Notes under the pieces: model-generated
What the model saw: only the letters and a program-made list of their open reading frames with translations
Told to the model about the DNA's origin: nothing
The model's database searches: none
Shown here: positions 19,409 through 28,074 of the stretch, in pieces
Layout: every line of letters starts with the position of its first letter
Position numbering within the stretch: the first letter of the stretch is position 1
Source of the DNA: Bradyrhizobium sp. CSA112
GTDB taxonomy: Bacteria > Pseudomonadota > Alphaproteobacteria > Rhizobiales > Xanthobacteraceae
Assembly (NCBI RefSeq): GCF_029051645.1
Contig: NZ_JAACFS010000043.1
Span: forward strand, 1-59,957
Direction of reading: 5' to 3'
Length of the DNA: 59,957 nucleotides
Translations under genes and position numbers: made by a program

Positions 19409-20494
19409 GTGACAATCAGCCTCATCGTCAAAGAAGATATCGAGCAAATCCATGCGGCCTTGCCGCGAGGATGCTTCGCGGGGGCAACGGTCCTGGTCAC
19501 AGGCTGCGCGGGCTTCCTTGGATATTACTTCCTCCAGTACTTCACGCGAAAGGCGTCCGAACTCGGTCTGAAGCGGATCATCGCGCTCGACAGTTTGCTG
19601 CTGCATCGGCCGCGCTGGCTGACCGATCTGAGTGCGGAGTTTCCGGATGTGCTCAAGACGCATACGTTCAACATCGCCAGTGATGACCTTCGAATGGTCG
19701 ACGGCGCTGACGCAGCGGACTACGTCATCCATATGGCCTCGATCGCTTCGCCGACGTTCTATCGTCAGTATCCGGTCGAGACCATTGACGCTAACATCTG
19801 GGGATTGCGGCGGCTGCTCGAATCCTATCGGAGTTCGGATCGGCTCAAGGGGCTGTTGTTCTTTTCGAGCAGCGAAATCTACGGCGATCCGGCTGAGACG
19901 GCGATCCCGACTGACGAGGAATACCGCGGCAATGTCGCGTGCCTGGGCCCGCGGGCCTGCTACGACGAATCGAAGCGTTTCGGCGAGACGATGTGCTACG
20001 TCTTCTCGAAGACGTATGGCATGCCTATCACCGTCGCCCGCCCCTTCAATAACTATGGGCCTGGTATGCGCATTGACGACCGTCGGCTCCCGGCCGATTT
20101 CGCGCGATGCGTGATCAATCGAGGAGACATTGTCATTTTTTCCGACGGCAGCCCGACCCGGACTTTTTGCTACGTCTCCGACGCGATCACAGGCTATATC
20201 CTCTGCCTCCTGCATGGGAAATACGATTACTTCAACATCGGGATCGACGGGCCGGAGATCTCCGTCCACAACCTTGCCGAGATCTATCAGCAGGCCTCGC
20301 TGGAGGTTTTCGGGCGCCGCGGCGCGGTCGTCTTCGAGAGGAGTTCCGACTCAGAGTATCTTGTCGATAATCCAAACCGACGCCGCCCCGTGATCAAGAA
20401 GGCGCGGCACATTCTCGGGTACGCTCCCAAGGTCCTCGTAAATGAGGGCGTGCGCCGCTACCTGTCCTTTCTACGCGACGAGTTGAGGGCGTGA
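19409..20494 (+). CDS. UDP-xylose synthase-like SDR (UDP-glucuronate decarboxylase)
   Basis: 361 residues from the GTG at 19409 (GGAG upstream). Rossmann motif TGCAGFLGYYF, FFSSSEIYGDP (catalytic Ser region), ACYDESKRFGE (catalytic Tyr-x-x-x-Lys), and FNNYGPGMRIDDRR, a signature of UXS-type decarboxylases. The following gene starts on its stop codon and encodes UDP-glucose dehydrogenase, so UDP-glucose to UDP-glucuronate to UDP-xylose is the likely pathway. A related decarboxylating or epimerising SDR is possible. Confidence 0.8.
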   Translation: MTISLIVKEDIEQIHAALPRGCFAGATVLVTGCAGFLGYYFLQYFTRKASELGLKRIIALDSLLLHRPRWLTDLSAEFPDVLKTHTFNIASDDLRMVDGADAADYVIHMASIASPTFYRQYPVETIDANIWGLRRLLESYRSSDRLKGLLFFSSSEIYGDPAETAIPTDEEYRGNVACLGPRACYDESKRFGETMCYVFSKTYGMPITVARPFNNYGPGMRIDDRRLPADFARCVINRGDIVIFSDGSPTRTFCYVSDAITGYILCLLHGKYDYFNIGIDGPEISVHNLAEIYQQASLEVFGRRGAVVFERSSDSEYLVDNPNRRRPVIKKARHILGYAPKVLVNEGVRRYLSFLRDELRA

Positions 20495-21837
20495 TGCGCG
20501 TCACAGTTGTCGGCTCCGGTTATGTGGGTCTGGTCTCGGGCGTGTGCCTCGCGGTGAAGGGACACGACGTGACGTGCGTCGATCTGCGGAAGGATGTCGT
20601 CGCTCAGCTTAACGCTGGCGTCCCGCATATCCATGAGCGTGGCCTCCCTGAACTGCTCAAGTCAGTGCTTGCATCGGCCCGCTTTCGGGCGACCACCGAC
20701 CTACACGCCCCGATCGAGACAGCGGAAATCGCCCTGATCGCTGTCGGCACGCCGTCGAAGAATGGCGCGATCGACCTCAGCGCCGTCCGGCAGTGCGCTC
20801 GCCAGATCGGCGCTTATCTCGCGACTACTCCTCATCACCTGTCAGTCGTCGTGAAGAGCACCGTCATTCCAGGGACAACGGACACGCTTGTGCGGAAAGA
20901 GCTCGAGCACTCGTCCGGGAAGAAAGTCGGGGCATTCGGCTTGGGCATGAACCCGGAGTTTCTTCGCGAAGGAGAGGCGATCGAGGATTTTATGGAGCCC
21001 GATCGCATCGTGATCGGTCAGGAGGATGAGAGGACGCTGGCGCGGCTCGAGGAACTCTACGCTCCGTGGAACTGCGACAAAGTGCGGGTGAACACCCGCA
21101 CGGCCGAAATGATCAAATACGCCAACAACGCAATTCTTGCCACCCAGATCTCCGTGGTAAACGAGGTAGCAAATCTCTGCGCTGCGGTGGGAGGCGTCGA
21201 CGCCCTCGACGTCATGCGCGGCGTCCATCTCGACAAACGCTGGTCGCCGATCACCCCCTTGGGCCGCCTCGTCCCACAGATCCTGACCTATCTCATTCCG
21301 GGCTGCGGGTTCGGCGGGTCGTGCTTTCCAAAGGACGTACAGGCGCTGCGCACCCAGGGCGAGAGCCTGGGCCTCCCGATGAACATACTGAATGCCGTTC
21401 TCGACGTGAATGCCGCGCAGCCAGGCCAGATCGTCTCTATCCTTGAGCGGAAGCTCGGAGCATTGTCCGGCCGACGAACCCTCGTTCTCGGCCTCTCCTT
21501 CAAACCGAACACCGACGACGTCCGCGAATCCGCCTCGATCAAGATCGCTCGCGATCTTCTGCGGGCCGAAGCGGATGTCAGGTGTTACGATCCGCTCGCG
21601 ACGGAGAACTTCAAGCTCGCCATCGGAATCGCCGCGAACCGTATTCAGTTCTCGTCTGACTGGCGGCGCGAGGTCGAGTGGGCCGAGATCGTCATCATCG
21701 CGACTCGGACACAGGAATACGGCGAACTCACCTCGTTGCGAGTCGCCGGCAAAACGGTGTTCGACGCGCGTCGACTGATCAATCCAGCCGATGTGGCCCC
21801 CGCGGACTACCTAACCATTGGCCGCCGCCTGAACTGA
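20494..21837 (+). CDS. UDP-glucose 6-dehydrogenase
   Basis: 447 residues. N-terminal VVGSGYVGLVSGVCLA, MNPEFLREGEAIEDFM, EMIKYANNA, and the catalytic cysteine in IPGCGFGGSCFPKD near residue 268; C-terminal LGLSFKPNTDDVRESAS. Two NAD-linked oxidations turn UDP-glucose into UDP-glucuronate. The start overlaps the upstream gene (TGATG). Complete and unlike the decayed genes around it. Confidence 0.93.
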   Translation: MRVTVVGSGYVGLVSGVCLAVKGHDVTCVDLRKDVVAQLNAGVPHIHERGLPELLKSVLASARFRATTDLHAPIETAEIALIAVGTPSKNGAIDLSAVRQCARQIGAYLATTPHHLSVVVKSTVIPGTTDTLVRKELEHSSGKKVGAFGLGMNPEFLREGEAIEDFMEPDRIVIGQEDERTLARLEELYAPWNCDKVRVNTRTAEMIKYANNAILATQISVVNEVANLCAAVGGVDALDVMRGVHLDKRWSPITPLGRLVPQILTYLIPGCGFGGSCFPKDVQALRTQGESLGLPMNILNAVLDVNAAQPGQIVSILERKLGALSGRRTLVLGLSFKPNTDDVRESASIKIARDLLRAEADVRCYDPLATENFKLAIGIAANRIQFSSDWRREVEWAEIVIIATRTQEYGELTSLRVAGKTVFDARRLINPADVAPADYLTIGRRLN

Positions 21838-22004
21838 GTCGGGCCATGATCTTCGAACTGACACCCATATCGAGAGCTTTCCTCCTCAGCCTCGAACCTA
21901 GCGGCGTCGATCGCCGCTTTCTTCCACGCATCTTCTGCGGCGAAAGGTTCGGCGTGCGCCCGCGGCCTGGCGACGGGATTCCGCCTCTTCCGGAAGCGGC
22001 CATG

Positions 22005-22333
22005 CCGGTTCTGGAGAACGTCGAGTGATCCGGCACCGCGCCATCCAAACCGAGCCGGCAGAACCACCGGTAAGCCAGATTGAGGTGGACCTCATCGCAC
22101 AGCCGCCGCTCCAATCGGATGCCGAAGCAGTAACCGAACAAGAGCATCCGGATCATCAGTTCGGGATCGATCGAAGGTCGGCCGATGCCGCTGTAGAAGG
22201 GCGCCAAGTCCCGCCTGACCTGTTCAAGGTCGACAAACCGGTCGATCGACCGCAGCAGGTGGTCGGCGGGGATATGTCTTTCGAGCGAGAACTCAGAGAA
22301 CAACGCAGCCTGTTCGACTTGCCGATGTCCCAT
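22005..22333 (-). mobile_element. IS1182/IS5-like transposase N-terminal fragment
   Basis: From MMGHRQVEQAALFSEFSLER through LLRSIDRFVDL, RPSIDPELMIRMLLFGYC and RLGLDGAVPDHSTF, this is the DUF772 N-terminal part of an IS1182/IS5-type transposase. A one-base loss in the FSKNRHGRFR-type segment ends the frame. The catalytic part is absent. Confidence 0.75.
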
Positions 22334-22365
22334 CATGATCTTCAGTCCTGCAATTGGACAGACTG

Positions 22366-22990
22366 AATCACTGATACCCCTGCGTTGCAACAGCAGTCTT
22401 TTTCAACAGAACCGGCCCAACTCGACGCGATTGGTGTAGCGGCCGAGATAGGCCAGGACCTTGTGCGGGTCCGCCGAAGGGCCGCTTGGCGTACACAACC
22501 CAGTTGATGCGTCGCATGGCGTCGAGGTGGGCCGCAAAGGCATCCGGCTCGGCCAGAACTCCGAGATCGCCGAAGAAAGGCACCGGAGTTGAAGGCTGCC
22601 GACAGACGTTTGAGAAAAAGTGTGCGAAATAGTCTGGACAATGGTTTGACGGCCAGGAAGAAGTTCGGTCGGCTGGCGATCCAGCGCGCGCCATCGGGCG
22701 AGAGGCCGCCGCCCGGCACGACGCAGTGGACGTGGGGATGATGCGTCAGCGCCTGTCCCCAGGTATGCAGGACCGCGACGCCGCCGATCTCTGCACCGAG
22801 CCGTCGCGGATTGGCAGCAAGCGTCGTCATCGCCTCAGCGGCGGCCTTAAACAGGATGGCATAGACGACGGCCTTGTTCTGGAAAGCGATCGCTGCGATC
22901 GGTGCAGGAAGCGTAAAGACGACGTGGAAATAGGGAGCCGGCAGCAGGTCGGCTTGACGCGCGGCCAGCCACGCGGCTCGGGCTCTCCCC
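22366..22990 (-). mobile_element. IS91-family transposase fragment
   Basis: The frames contain HTWGQALTHHPHVHCVVPGG, the hallmark HHPHVHC region of IS91-family rolling-circle transposases, followed by SRPNFFLAVKPLSRLFR. After a frameshift near 22590 they continue with EPDAFAAHLDAMRRINWVVY. The N-terminal zinc finger and the C-terminal tyrosine region are missing. Confidence 0.75.
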
Positions 22991-23018
22991 TGACACTGCG
23001 GACCGTGCCGGTTGCGAC

Positions 23019-23043
23019 AAGTAATGGGCGTCGCCCATTACTT
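23019..23043. repeat. 11-bp perfect hairpin between IS91 and recombinase fragments
   Basis: AAGTAATGGGC, a 3-base loop GTC, and GCCCATTACTT. IS91-family ends carry short subterminal palindromes, so this may be an end of the element. It could equally be an internal feature of the IS91/recombinase module. Confidence 0.5.
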
Positions 23044-23125
23044 GCCTTATGGGCTAATCCATTAATGGGGAGCTGGCGGCGACTTGATCGCGCCTTGTGT
23101 CCGCCGCCGCCAATTCGGCTCACCA

Positions 23126-23312
23126 TTACGAAGAGCGCTTGAGGAGCGCGATCAGCCTGTCGGACGGCTGGAACGCGCCGCGCCGCGGATGCGGTGGAAC
23201 GATCGATTCCATGGCGCCAAGCTTCTCTGTCGGATCGCCACGCGTGTAGATTTCGGTGGTCGTCAGGCTGGTGTCCCCCAACCACAGCGACACCTTACGG
23301 ATGTCCTGTGTT
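23126..23312 (-). pseudogene. Tyrosine recombinase C-terminal fragment
   Basis: The minus-strand frame reads IRKVSLWLGDTSLTTTEIYT, then GDPTEKLGAMESIVPP and a stop at 23126. This is the C-terminal catalytic block of phage-integrase-family recombinases; the YT gives the tyrosine nucleophile. The N-terminal parts are absent. IS91-like elements are often accompanied by such recombinases. Confidence 0.65.
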
Positions 23313-23469
23313 GCTTTTGAACCAGGGCTTTACGAGTTGAATGCGCAGTCCTGGAGATATCAGGCCGTTAAGCCGCTCCCAAACTTGCCCCCTCATTGGA
23401 GTAGGCCCCTGGAGCCGGACAGGGTTGAATTTAAGATTTGACCGCTATGCCGGGCTTTTGAAGGACGGA

Positions 23470-24190
23470 AGCCCATTGCCAAGCATCGAATTCACAGCCT
23501 GGAGTTCAAACGTCAGGTGCGCAAGAGTTTCTCGCCGGCGAGACCTTGCACGGTCTGGCGAACAGCTACGACCTGTCGCGTAATCTGATCCGCATTTGGG
23601 TCCAGAAGTTCGAGGCCGGCGCCCTCGATGAGGCCGCCGGCGCGGCCGACCTGGTCGGGCAGTACGAGGCGCGGATAGCTGCCGCTATGAACAGCAGACC
23701 GCGGCCGAAAAGTGCGCCTACATCCGTGATTGTCGGCCCGTCGGGCCTTCCATCGCGGAAGGATGCCGGCTGATGGGGATTGCCGCTCGACGTATTACGA
23801 GGCCTTGCCGGCGACGACCGATGACACCGCGATCGTCGCAGCGATGGTGGCGATTTGCGAGGAGTTCGAATGCTTCGGGTGGCGGCGCGTGCGCGCGGCC
23901 TTGCGGCAGCGGTGGATGATCGTCAACCGCAAGAAAATCAAGCACCTCATGCGCGAGCATGGTCTCCAGCCGAGGTCTGTCGCCACCATGTCGCAACGAC
24001 CGATAGCGATCACGACCAGCCGATGTATTCCAATCGTGCGAAGGACATGACCGTTAATGGGCCCGACCAACTGCGGGTCGTCGACATTACCTACGTAGCG
24101 AACGCAGTCGGCTTCGTCTATGTAGCCGTCATTCTCGACGCGTGGTTGCGCCGTGTGGTTGGTTATGCGATCAGCCGTTCTAGGGGTCAA
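23470..24190 (+). mobile_element. IS3-family element relic (orfA and orfB)
   Basis: OrfA pieces: AKHRIHSLEFKRQV, a frameshift near 23520, then EFLAGETLHGLANSYDLSRN and IRIWVQKFEAGALDE (helix-turn-helix). OrfB pieces: CEEFECFGWRRVRAALRQRW, KKIKHLMREHGLQPR, and VVDITYVANAVGFVYVAVIL (first catalytic Asp). Several frameshifts are present. The 3' half, with the other catalytic residues, has been replaced by a DUF736 fragment. Confidence 0.75.
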
Positions 24191-24213
24191 TATTGCAGGC
24201 CGAATGACAAACC

Positions 24214-24488
24214 ACGTCCCAGACCGGTTCGTTCACCCGCAGCAACGATCGCACCTACACCGGCATCATCAAGACGCTTGCGATCAACGCCAAGGCGCGC
24301 CTCGTCCCCAGCGATCCCGCCTCCGCCAGCGACAAGGCGCCAGACCTGCGCGTGATCGTCTCCGGGGTCGAGATCGGTGCCGCCTGGCGCCAGACCTCGA
24401 AGGACAACCGCACCTACTACTCGGTTAGGCTCGACGATCCGTCCCTCACCGCGCCCATCTACGCCAACCTCTTCGAAGGCGACGATGG
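24214..24488 (+). pseudogene. DUF736 relic, second copy of the 10.6-10.9 kb gene
   Basis: Residue for residue very close to the intact DUF736 protein (RTYTGIIKTLAINAKARLVP, LRVIVSGVEIGAAWRQTSKD, YYSVRLDDPSL), but the initiation codon has become ACG and the last residues are replaced by other sequence after DGT. It is inverted relative to the intact copy. The 5' flank is an IS3 relic. Confidence 0.7.
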
Positions 24489-24613
24489 CACGGTATCCGT
24501 GCGGAGGTGCGCCAGGCACTGGCGGATACCCGGCCCGATCTCGATGATTCCGAGGTCGAAGCACATTTCGCGCAACGCCGTACCGCTGCGCTTCGAAAAA
24601 GTGGCGGAGCATG
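24489..24613 (+). pseudogene. ParD-like antitoxin C-terminal remnant
   Basis: The frame reads IRAEVRQALADTRPDLDDSE, VEAHFAQRRTAALRKSGG, and stops just before the ParE-like GTG. This matches the toxin-binding tail of ParD-type antitoxins. The ribbon-helix-helix N-terminus is missing; its place is taken by the DUF736 relic. Confidence 0.45.
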
Positions 24614-24617
24614 AACG

Positions 24618-25013
24618 GTGGAACTCGTCTGGTCGCGATTCGCGCTGTCCGATCGCGATGGCATTTTCAGCTGCACCGAAGCCGAGAATTCCCGTGCAGC
24701 GGTTCATGTTGATGAACAGATTGCCGATGCCGCGCGGCGCCTGCTCAACTTTCCTGACAGTGGCCGGCCCGGGGCGCGTCGCTGGCACGCGCGAGTTGGT
24801 CATCCCGCGCACACTTATGTCGCGGCCTACCTGGTCGACGGTGATACTGTTCGCATCTATTGCGTGCTTCACGGCGCGCAGATGTGGCCCGACGAACTTA
24901 CCAATGACGATTGGGGCCGGCTCCGTGCAGTATCCTGCGACCGGAGCTGGATCTCTTTTCTTGAATTGGATGCCCAAGTCGCAGTCAGACTACGACAACT
25001 TTCATTAATCTAA
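24618..25013 (+). CDS. ParE/RelE-family toxin with a frame-scrambled middle
   Basis: 131 residues from the GTG at 24618 (GGAG upstream). The start VELVWSRFALSDRDGIFSCT and AAVHVDEQIADAARRLLNFP are ParE-like, as is YVAAYLVDGDTVRIYCVLHG later. Between them, about 13 residues (RRWHARVGHPAH) do not match. The expected text RVAGTRELVIPRT lies in the +1 frame over the same bases. Two compensating indels have therefore kept the frame open while replacing the central segment. The tail beyond MWPDEL is also extended. Activity is doubtful. Confidence 0.55.
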   Translation: MELVWSRFALSDRDGIFSCTEAENSRAAVHVDEQIADAARRLLNFPDSGRPGARRWHARVGHPAHTYVAAYLVDGDTVRIYCVLHGAQMWPDELTNDDWGRLRAVSCDRSWISFLELDAQVAVRLRQLSLI

Positions 25014-25479
25014 ATCGGGGGAAAGGCCTGCTCCAGTTTTAGGGTTCGACCGATCTGCGGGATGCCCCGCAACGTCCAACGAGTGAGAGTCGGCGCTATA
25101 CGCCGCGGGCAAATCGCGCCAGCCTCGGACGGATTGGTTCCCTCAAAGCTTTGAGAAGCGACTGATGAGCTTTGGATCAGAAATCCGATCGATCAATCGT
25201 CGAAGGATCGTCAAATTTGTCGTTCACGCTGATGAACGTGATTCGATAATGCTTGGCCTGGATCGTCATGTTCTCCTCCGCGCTATCGACCCGTCGGATG
25301 CGGGCCCATTAGCGAGGAGGAAAGCGGAGATTCATAGAGGTGAGTGTTCGGAGCTCGCGGTCAAGCTGTGATGCGAGATGTTAGCCCAAGATGTTTTTCG
25401 GTTGCGGCAGAGAGCTCGATACCCTCACCCGGGCGGCCGGAAACATGACCGGCTATTCCAAGAAGATCGACCATCTGCT
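25014..25479. other. No supported gene
   Basis: Short frames only. A weak tts-box-like string at about 25145-25170 was judged too degenerate. Confidence 0.35.
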
Positions 25480-25872
25480 TCATCGCGTCGGCTTGATTGA
25501 CACACCTCTCCGGAAGCTGCGAACGTCAGACTTTTCGGGCTGAAAGGCCTCAACTAGAACTGGCACGGCGCTCGCAGGATCGCTGTCGCCACATACGAAA
25601 ATATCAGCGGCCGCGTAGGACCTCTCAGGCCAAGTATGTAAGGTAATGTGCGATTCAGCCAACAAGGCTATTGCGGAGACGCCGTGACCCGGACAAAACT
25701 TATGAACGTGAAGGTGGAGTAATGTCGCACTCGCCGCACGGATTGCTTTTCGGATTGCGTCTTCCGCAATGGCCGGATCGTCGAGGTTCTTTGCTCCCCA
25801 TAGCTCGATGAGCATATGCGTCGCACCGGTGGACAGAGCCGGTGGGGCTCCCTTCTCATTATCAATAGTCAT
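25480..25872 (-). CDS. speD: S-adenosylmethionine decarboxylase proenzyme
   Basis: 130 residues, typical of the short bacterial class. It contains LAESHITLHTWPE, where the Ser after Glu is the self-cleavage site that becomes the pyruvoyl group, and HKFCPGHGVSAIALL with the proton-donor His/Cys region. It provides decarboxylated SAM for spermidine synthesis. No spermidine synthase gene is next to it, and both flanks are IS or decayed sequence. No clear promoter was found. Confidence 0.88.
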   Translation of the reverse strand: MTIDNEKGAPPALSTGATHMLIELWGAKNLDDPAIAEDAIRKAIRAASATLLHLHVHKFCPGHGVSAIALLAESHITLHTWPERSYAAADIFVCGDSDPASAVPVLVEAFQPEKSDVRSFRRGVSIKPTR

Positions 25873-25944
25873 TAAGAAATCTCCATTGAATTATCGGCGC
25901 AATAAGCTGAGCTATTCGGGATTTAGGCGACGAGGTGATCAGGC

Positions 25945-26240
25945 GCTTGGTTTGAAGGCCAGCAGTGCGTCGCGGTCGTTGACTAGGCATTCGATCGCCC
26001 GGCCGAACTTGGCCCAATACTTCTCGGCGAAGACGTCAATCGCCGCTTCGGCGGACGCTCGGTTCGCGCCCAATAGACCTCGCGCAAATCCTTCTTCATG
26101 GTGGCCCGCACAGAGAGTGGATCTTGTCCAGGACGTTCACAGTCTTGTGCACCCAGCATCGCTGGTGGCGTGTGCCGGGAAAGACCTCGTCGAGCGCCTT
26201 GTAGAAGTCGAGCGCGCCGTCGCCGACATCGGCCAAACTC
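25945..26240 (-). mobile_element. IS256-family transposase fragment
   Basis: Pieces in more than one frame read FYKALDEVFPGTRHQRCWVH then KTVNVLDK and MKKDLREVYWA, the conserved central block of IS256 (Mutator-type) transposases. It joins directly to the broken porin gene, so its insertion probably truncated that gene. Confidence 0.7.
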
Positions 26241-26244
26241 GTTG

Positions 26245-26738
26245 TTATTGATGCCGTCGCCTTGATTGTTTTGCCAAGCCACGCCTCCCTTGAGGTAGGC
26301 CAGCGTGTGGCCCTGCGCGCCACAAGCGTAACCGAGGCGACCGGCCCCGGGGACAAAGACGTTTGGACTTGCCTTGCAGTTTGCGCTCATTACTGTGCCG
26401 GAGGCCGCGAAGCAGGTAACTGTGCCGTTGGAGACAGCACCGCTGGCATCGAGTTTGAGGCCAAACACCCAGCTATTCTTCTGCCAGTTGTAGCCGATCT
26501 GGCCGCCTGCCAGGAACACAGGAGTATCGACGCCGCCGCCATAGACTGACGGACCGTAGGGATTACTGAAGGATTTTTGGCCGTAACCAACGCCTACGGG
26601 CCCGCCAATATATCCTCCGGAACAGCTCCACAGGGCCGGTGGCAGTTGTACTGCTGGCTCAAGGTCCGCCGAATTGGCTGCACCGCTTGCCGCCAGCGCA
26701 ATCGTTGTCGCTCCCCAAAAACGAACTCCAGATCGCAT
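26245..26738 (-). pseudogene. Omp25/Omp31-like outer membrane beta-barrel protein, truncated
   Basis: Start MRSGVRFWGATTIALAASGA with a Sec-type signal peptide ending near ANSADL. It is followed by WSCSGGYIGGPVGVGYGQKS, LAGGQIGYNWQKNSWVFGLK and HTLAYLKGGVAWQNNQGD, the repeated beta-strand pattern of rhizobial Omp31-like proteins. The barrel is cut at about residue 160 by the IS256 fragment. Confidence 0.7.
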
Positions 26739-28074
26739 CAAACACTCCGCGGCGCTTTCCCGATCCACAACCGAGCGCCTCCAAGCTGGCATCGGTGATA
26801 GCACCGCGACTGAAGCAAGCAGCGTGCCGATTGGAAATTGAGGGGTCTCCAGTTACTTCGTACCGGGTGCATGCGTCAGATTGTGGACAATGGTCTTGAA
26901 GCTGACAATCTCGCTGTAGCGTTGCTGCGCAGCAGGAAGCCGCCTTTTTCGCTGCAGCAGTAGAAGGAGACTTTCGTTCACCTGGACAGAATTTCGATCT
27001 CACCTATCGAGGCTCATGCGAAACGGTGAACGCCAAGGGATATTACCGACGAGCGGAGCCGGCCTGGACGCTAGACCCGTCTACCCGCACAGGGATCGCA
27101 CCTGCTATGCCGCGCGTTGTCGAAGTCCGCTCGTGGGAAAGTCGCCACGAGCGATCAATCACGCAACGCGACACGCGCAGGAAAGGCTCATCATCAACGT
27201 CTTCCAGCTTTCCACGAATACCCGCGTGATAATAACAGTCCGGCTCCGGCTTCGCCGTAGTGCTAAGTGGCTTTGCCGCAACATTATTCGTATCGGCTCT
27301 GCTCTAGGAAAAGGAGTTGCCGAGCATGCGTCTCGTGGAGGCTAAGCGAAGGCGCCATCCGCAATTCAATTCCGGTTCGGAAACCGTATCGGTACGCCCT
27401 TTCGGGTAGACTGGACGTCGCCTGCCGTTCACAGCAAACGTTTCTGAGCGCGTTTTCGTGTGCACCAAGGCAGACGACTGCGAACATCAGCAGACCAAAG
27501 ACCTCGCGGTGGATGGTTCTGCACGCCCACGACTCGTTACGCCGCCCATAGCTATCTCGTTATAGCCAAGAGCGTCAACACGTTTGAGCGCTTAACGACT
27601 GCCCTTCGGCGGCTATACAAACAACGCCGGCCTCGTGGAAAACGGTATCACGCCTCTGTGTTGGTTCTTGCACATTCGATGTTACCGCCTGGTCGCCGCA
27701 GACGACCTGCAGGCCGGCGAGCGCCAAATCCGCTTTCATGAGGAGCGCACAAAACTATTGTCCAGGCGCCTACAAATGCAAGAAATCACAAGCCCGAGCG
27801 AGTCTCTGGGCGCGTTTGGTTGCGGGCGCCATGCAGACTACCCGCGTGTCTACTACCAGATCCGGTAGATGCCAACGCCAACTTGAGGCCCTAGCGTCCG
27901 GCCGTGTTCATCGAGGAAACAGTAGTGAACGCAAAGGACGAGAAGCTAAGAAACGGACAAAACGGCACACCATGACTGGCAGCACCAGGGTGGTTACGCA
28001 ATGGACACCCTCAACCCAGGATCCTCGGTGTTCTACTTTAATTGCCGCAGAAGGCGACGAATGGCGGGACGCGT
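26739..28074. other. About 1.3 kb without a supported gene upstream of the NRPS
   Basis: Only short frames without family resemblance. I found no nod box, tts box or convincing -24/-12 element immediately upstream of the NRPS start. An MbtH-like gene is not visible. Confidence 0.4.

Noticed and set aside
25140..25172. Possible second tts box (TCAGTCGCTTCTCAAAGC on the minus strand)
   Set aside because: It has a 3-base insertion and loss of the TCGAAAGC core, and no gene lies downstream in that direction.
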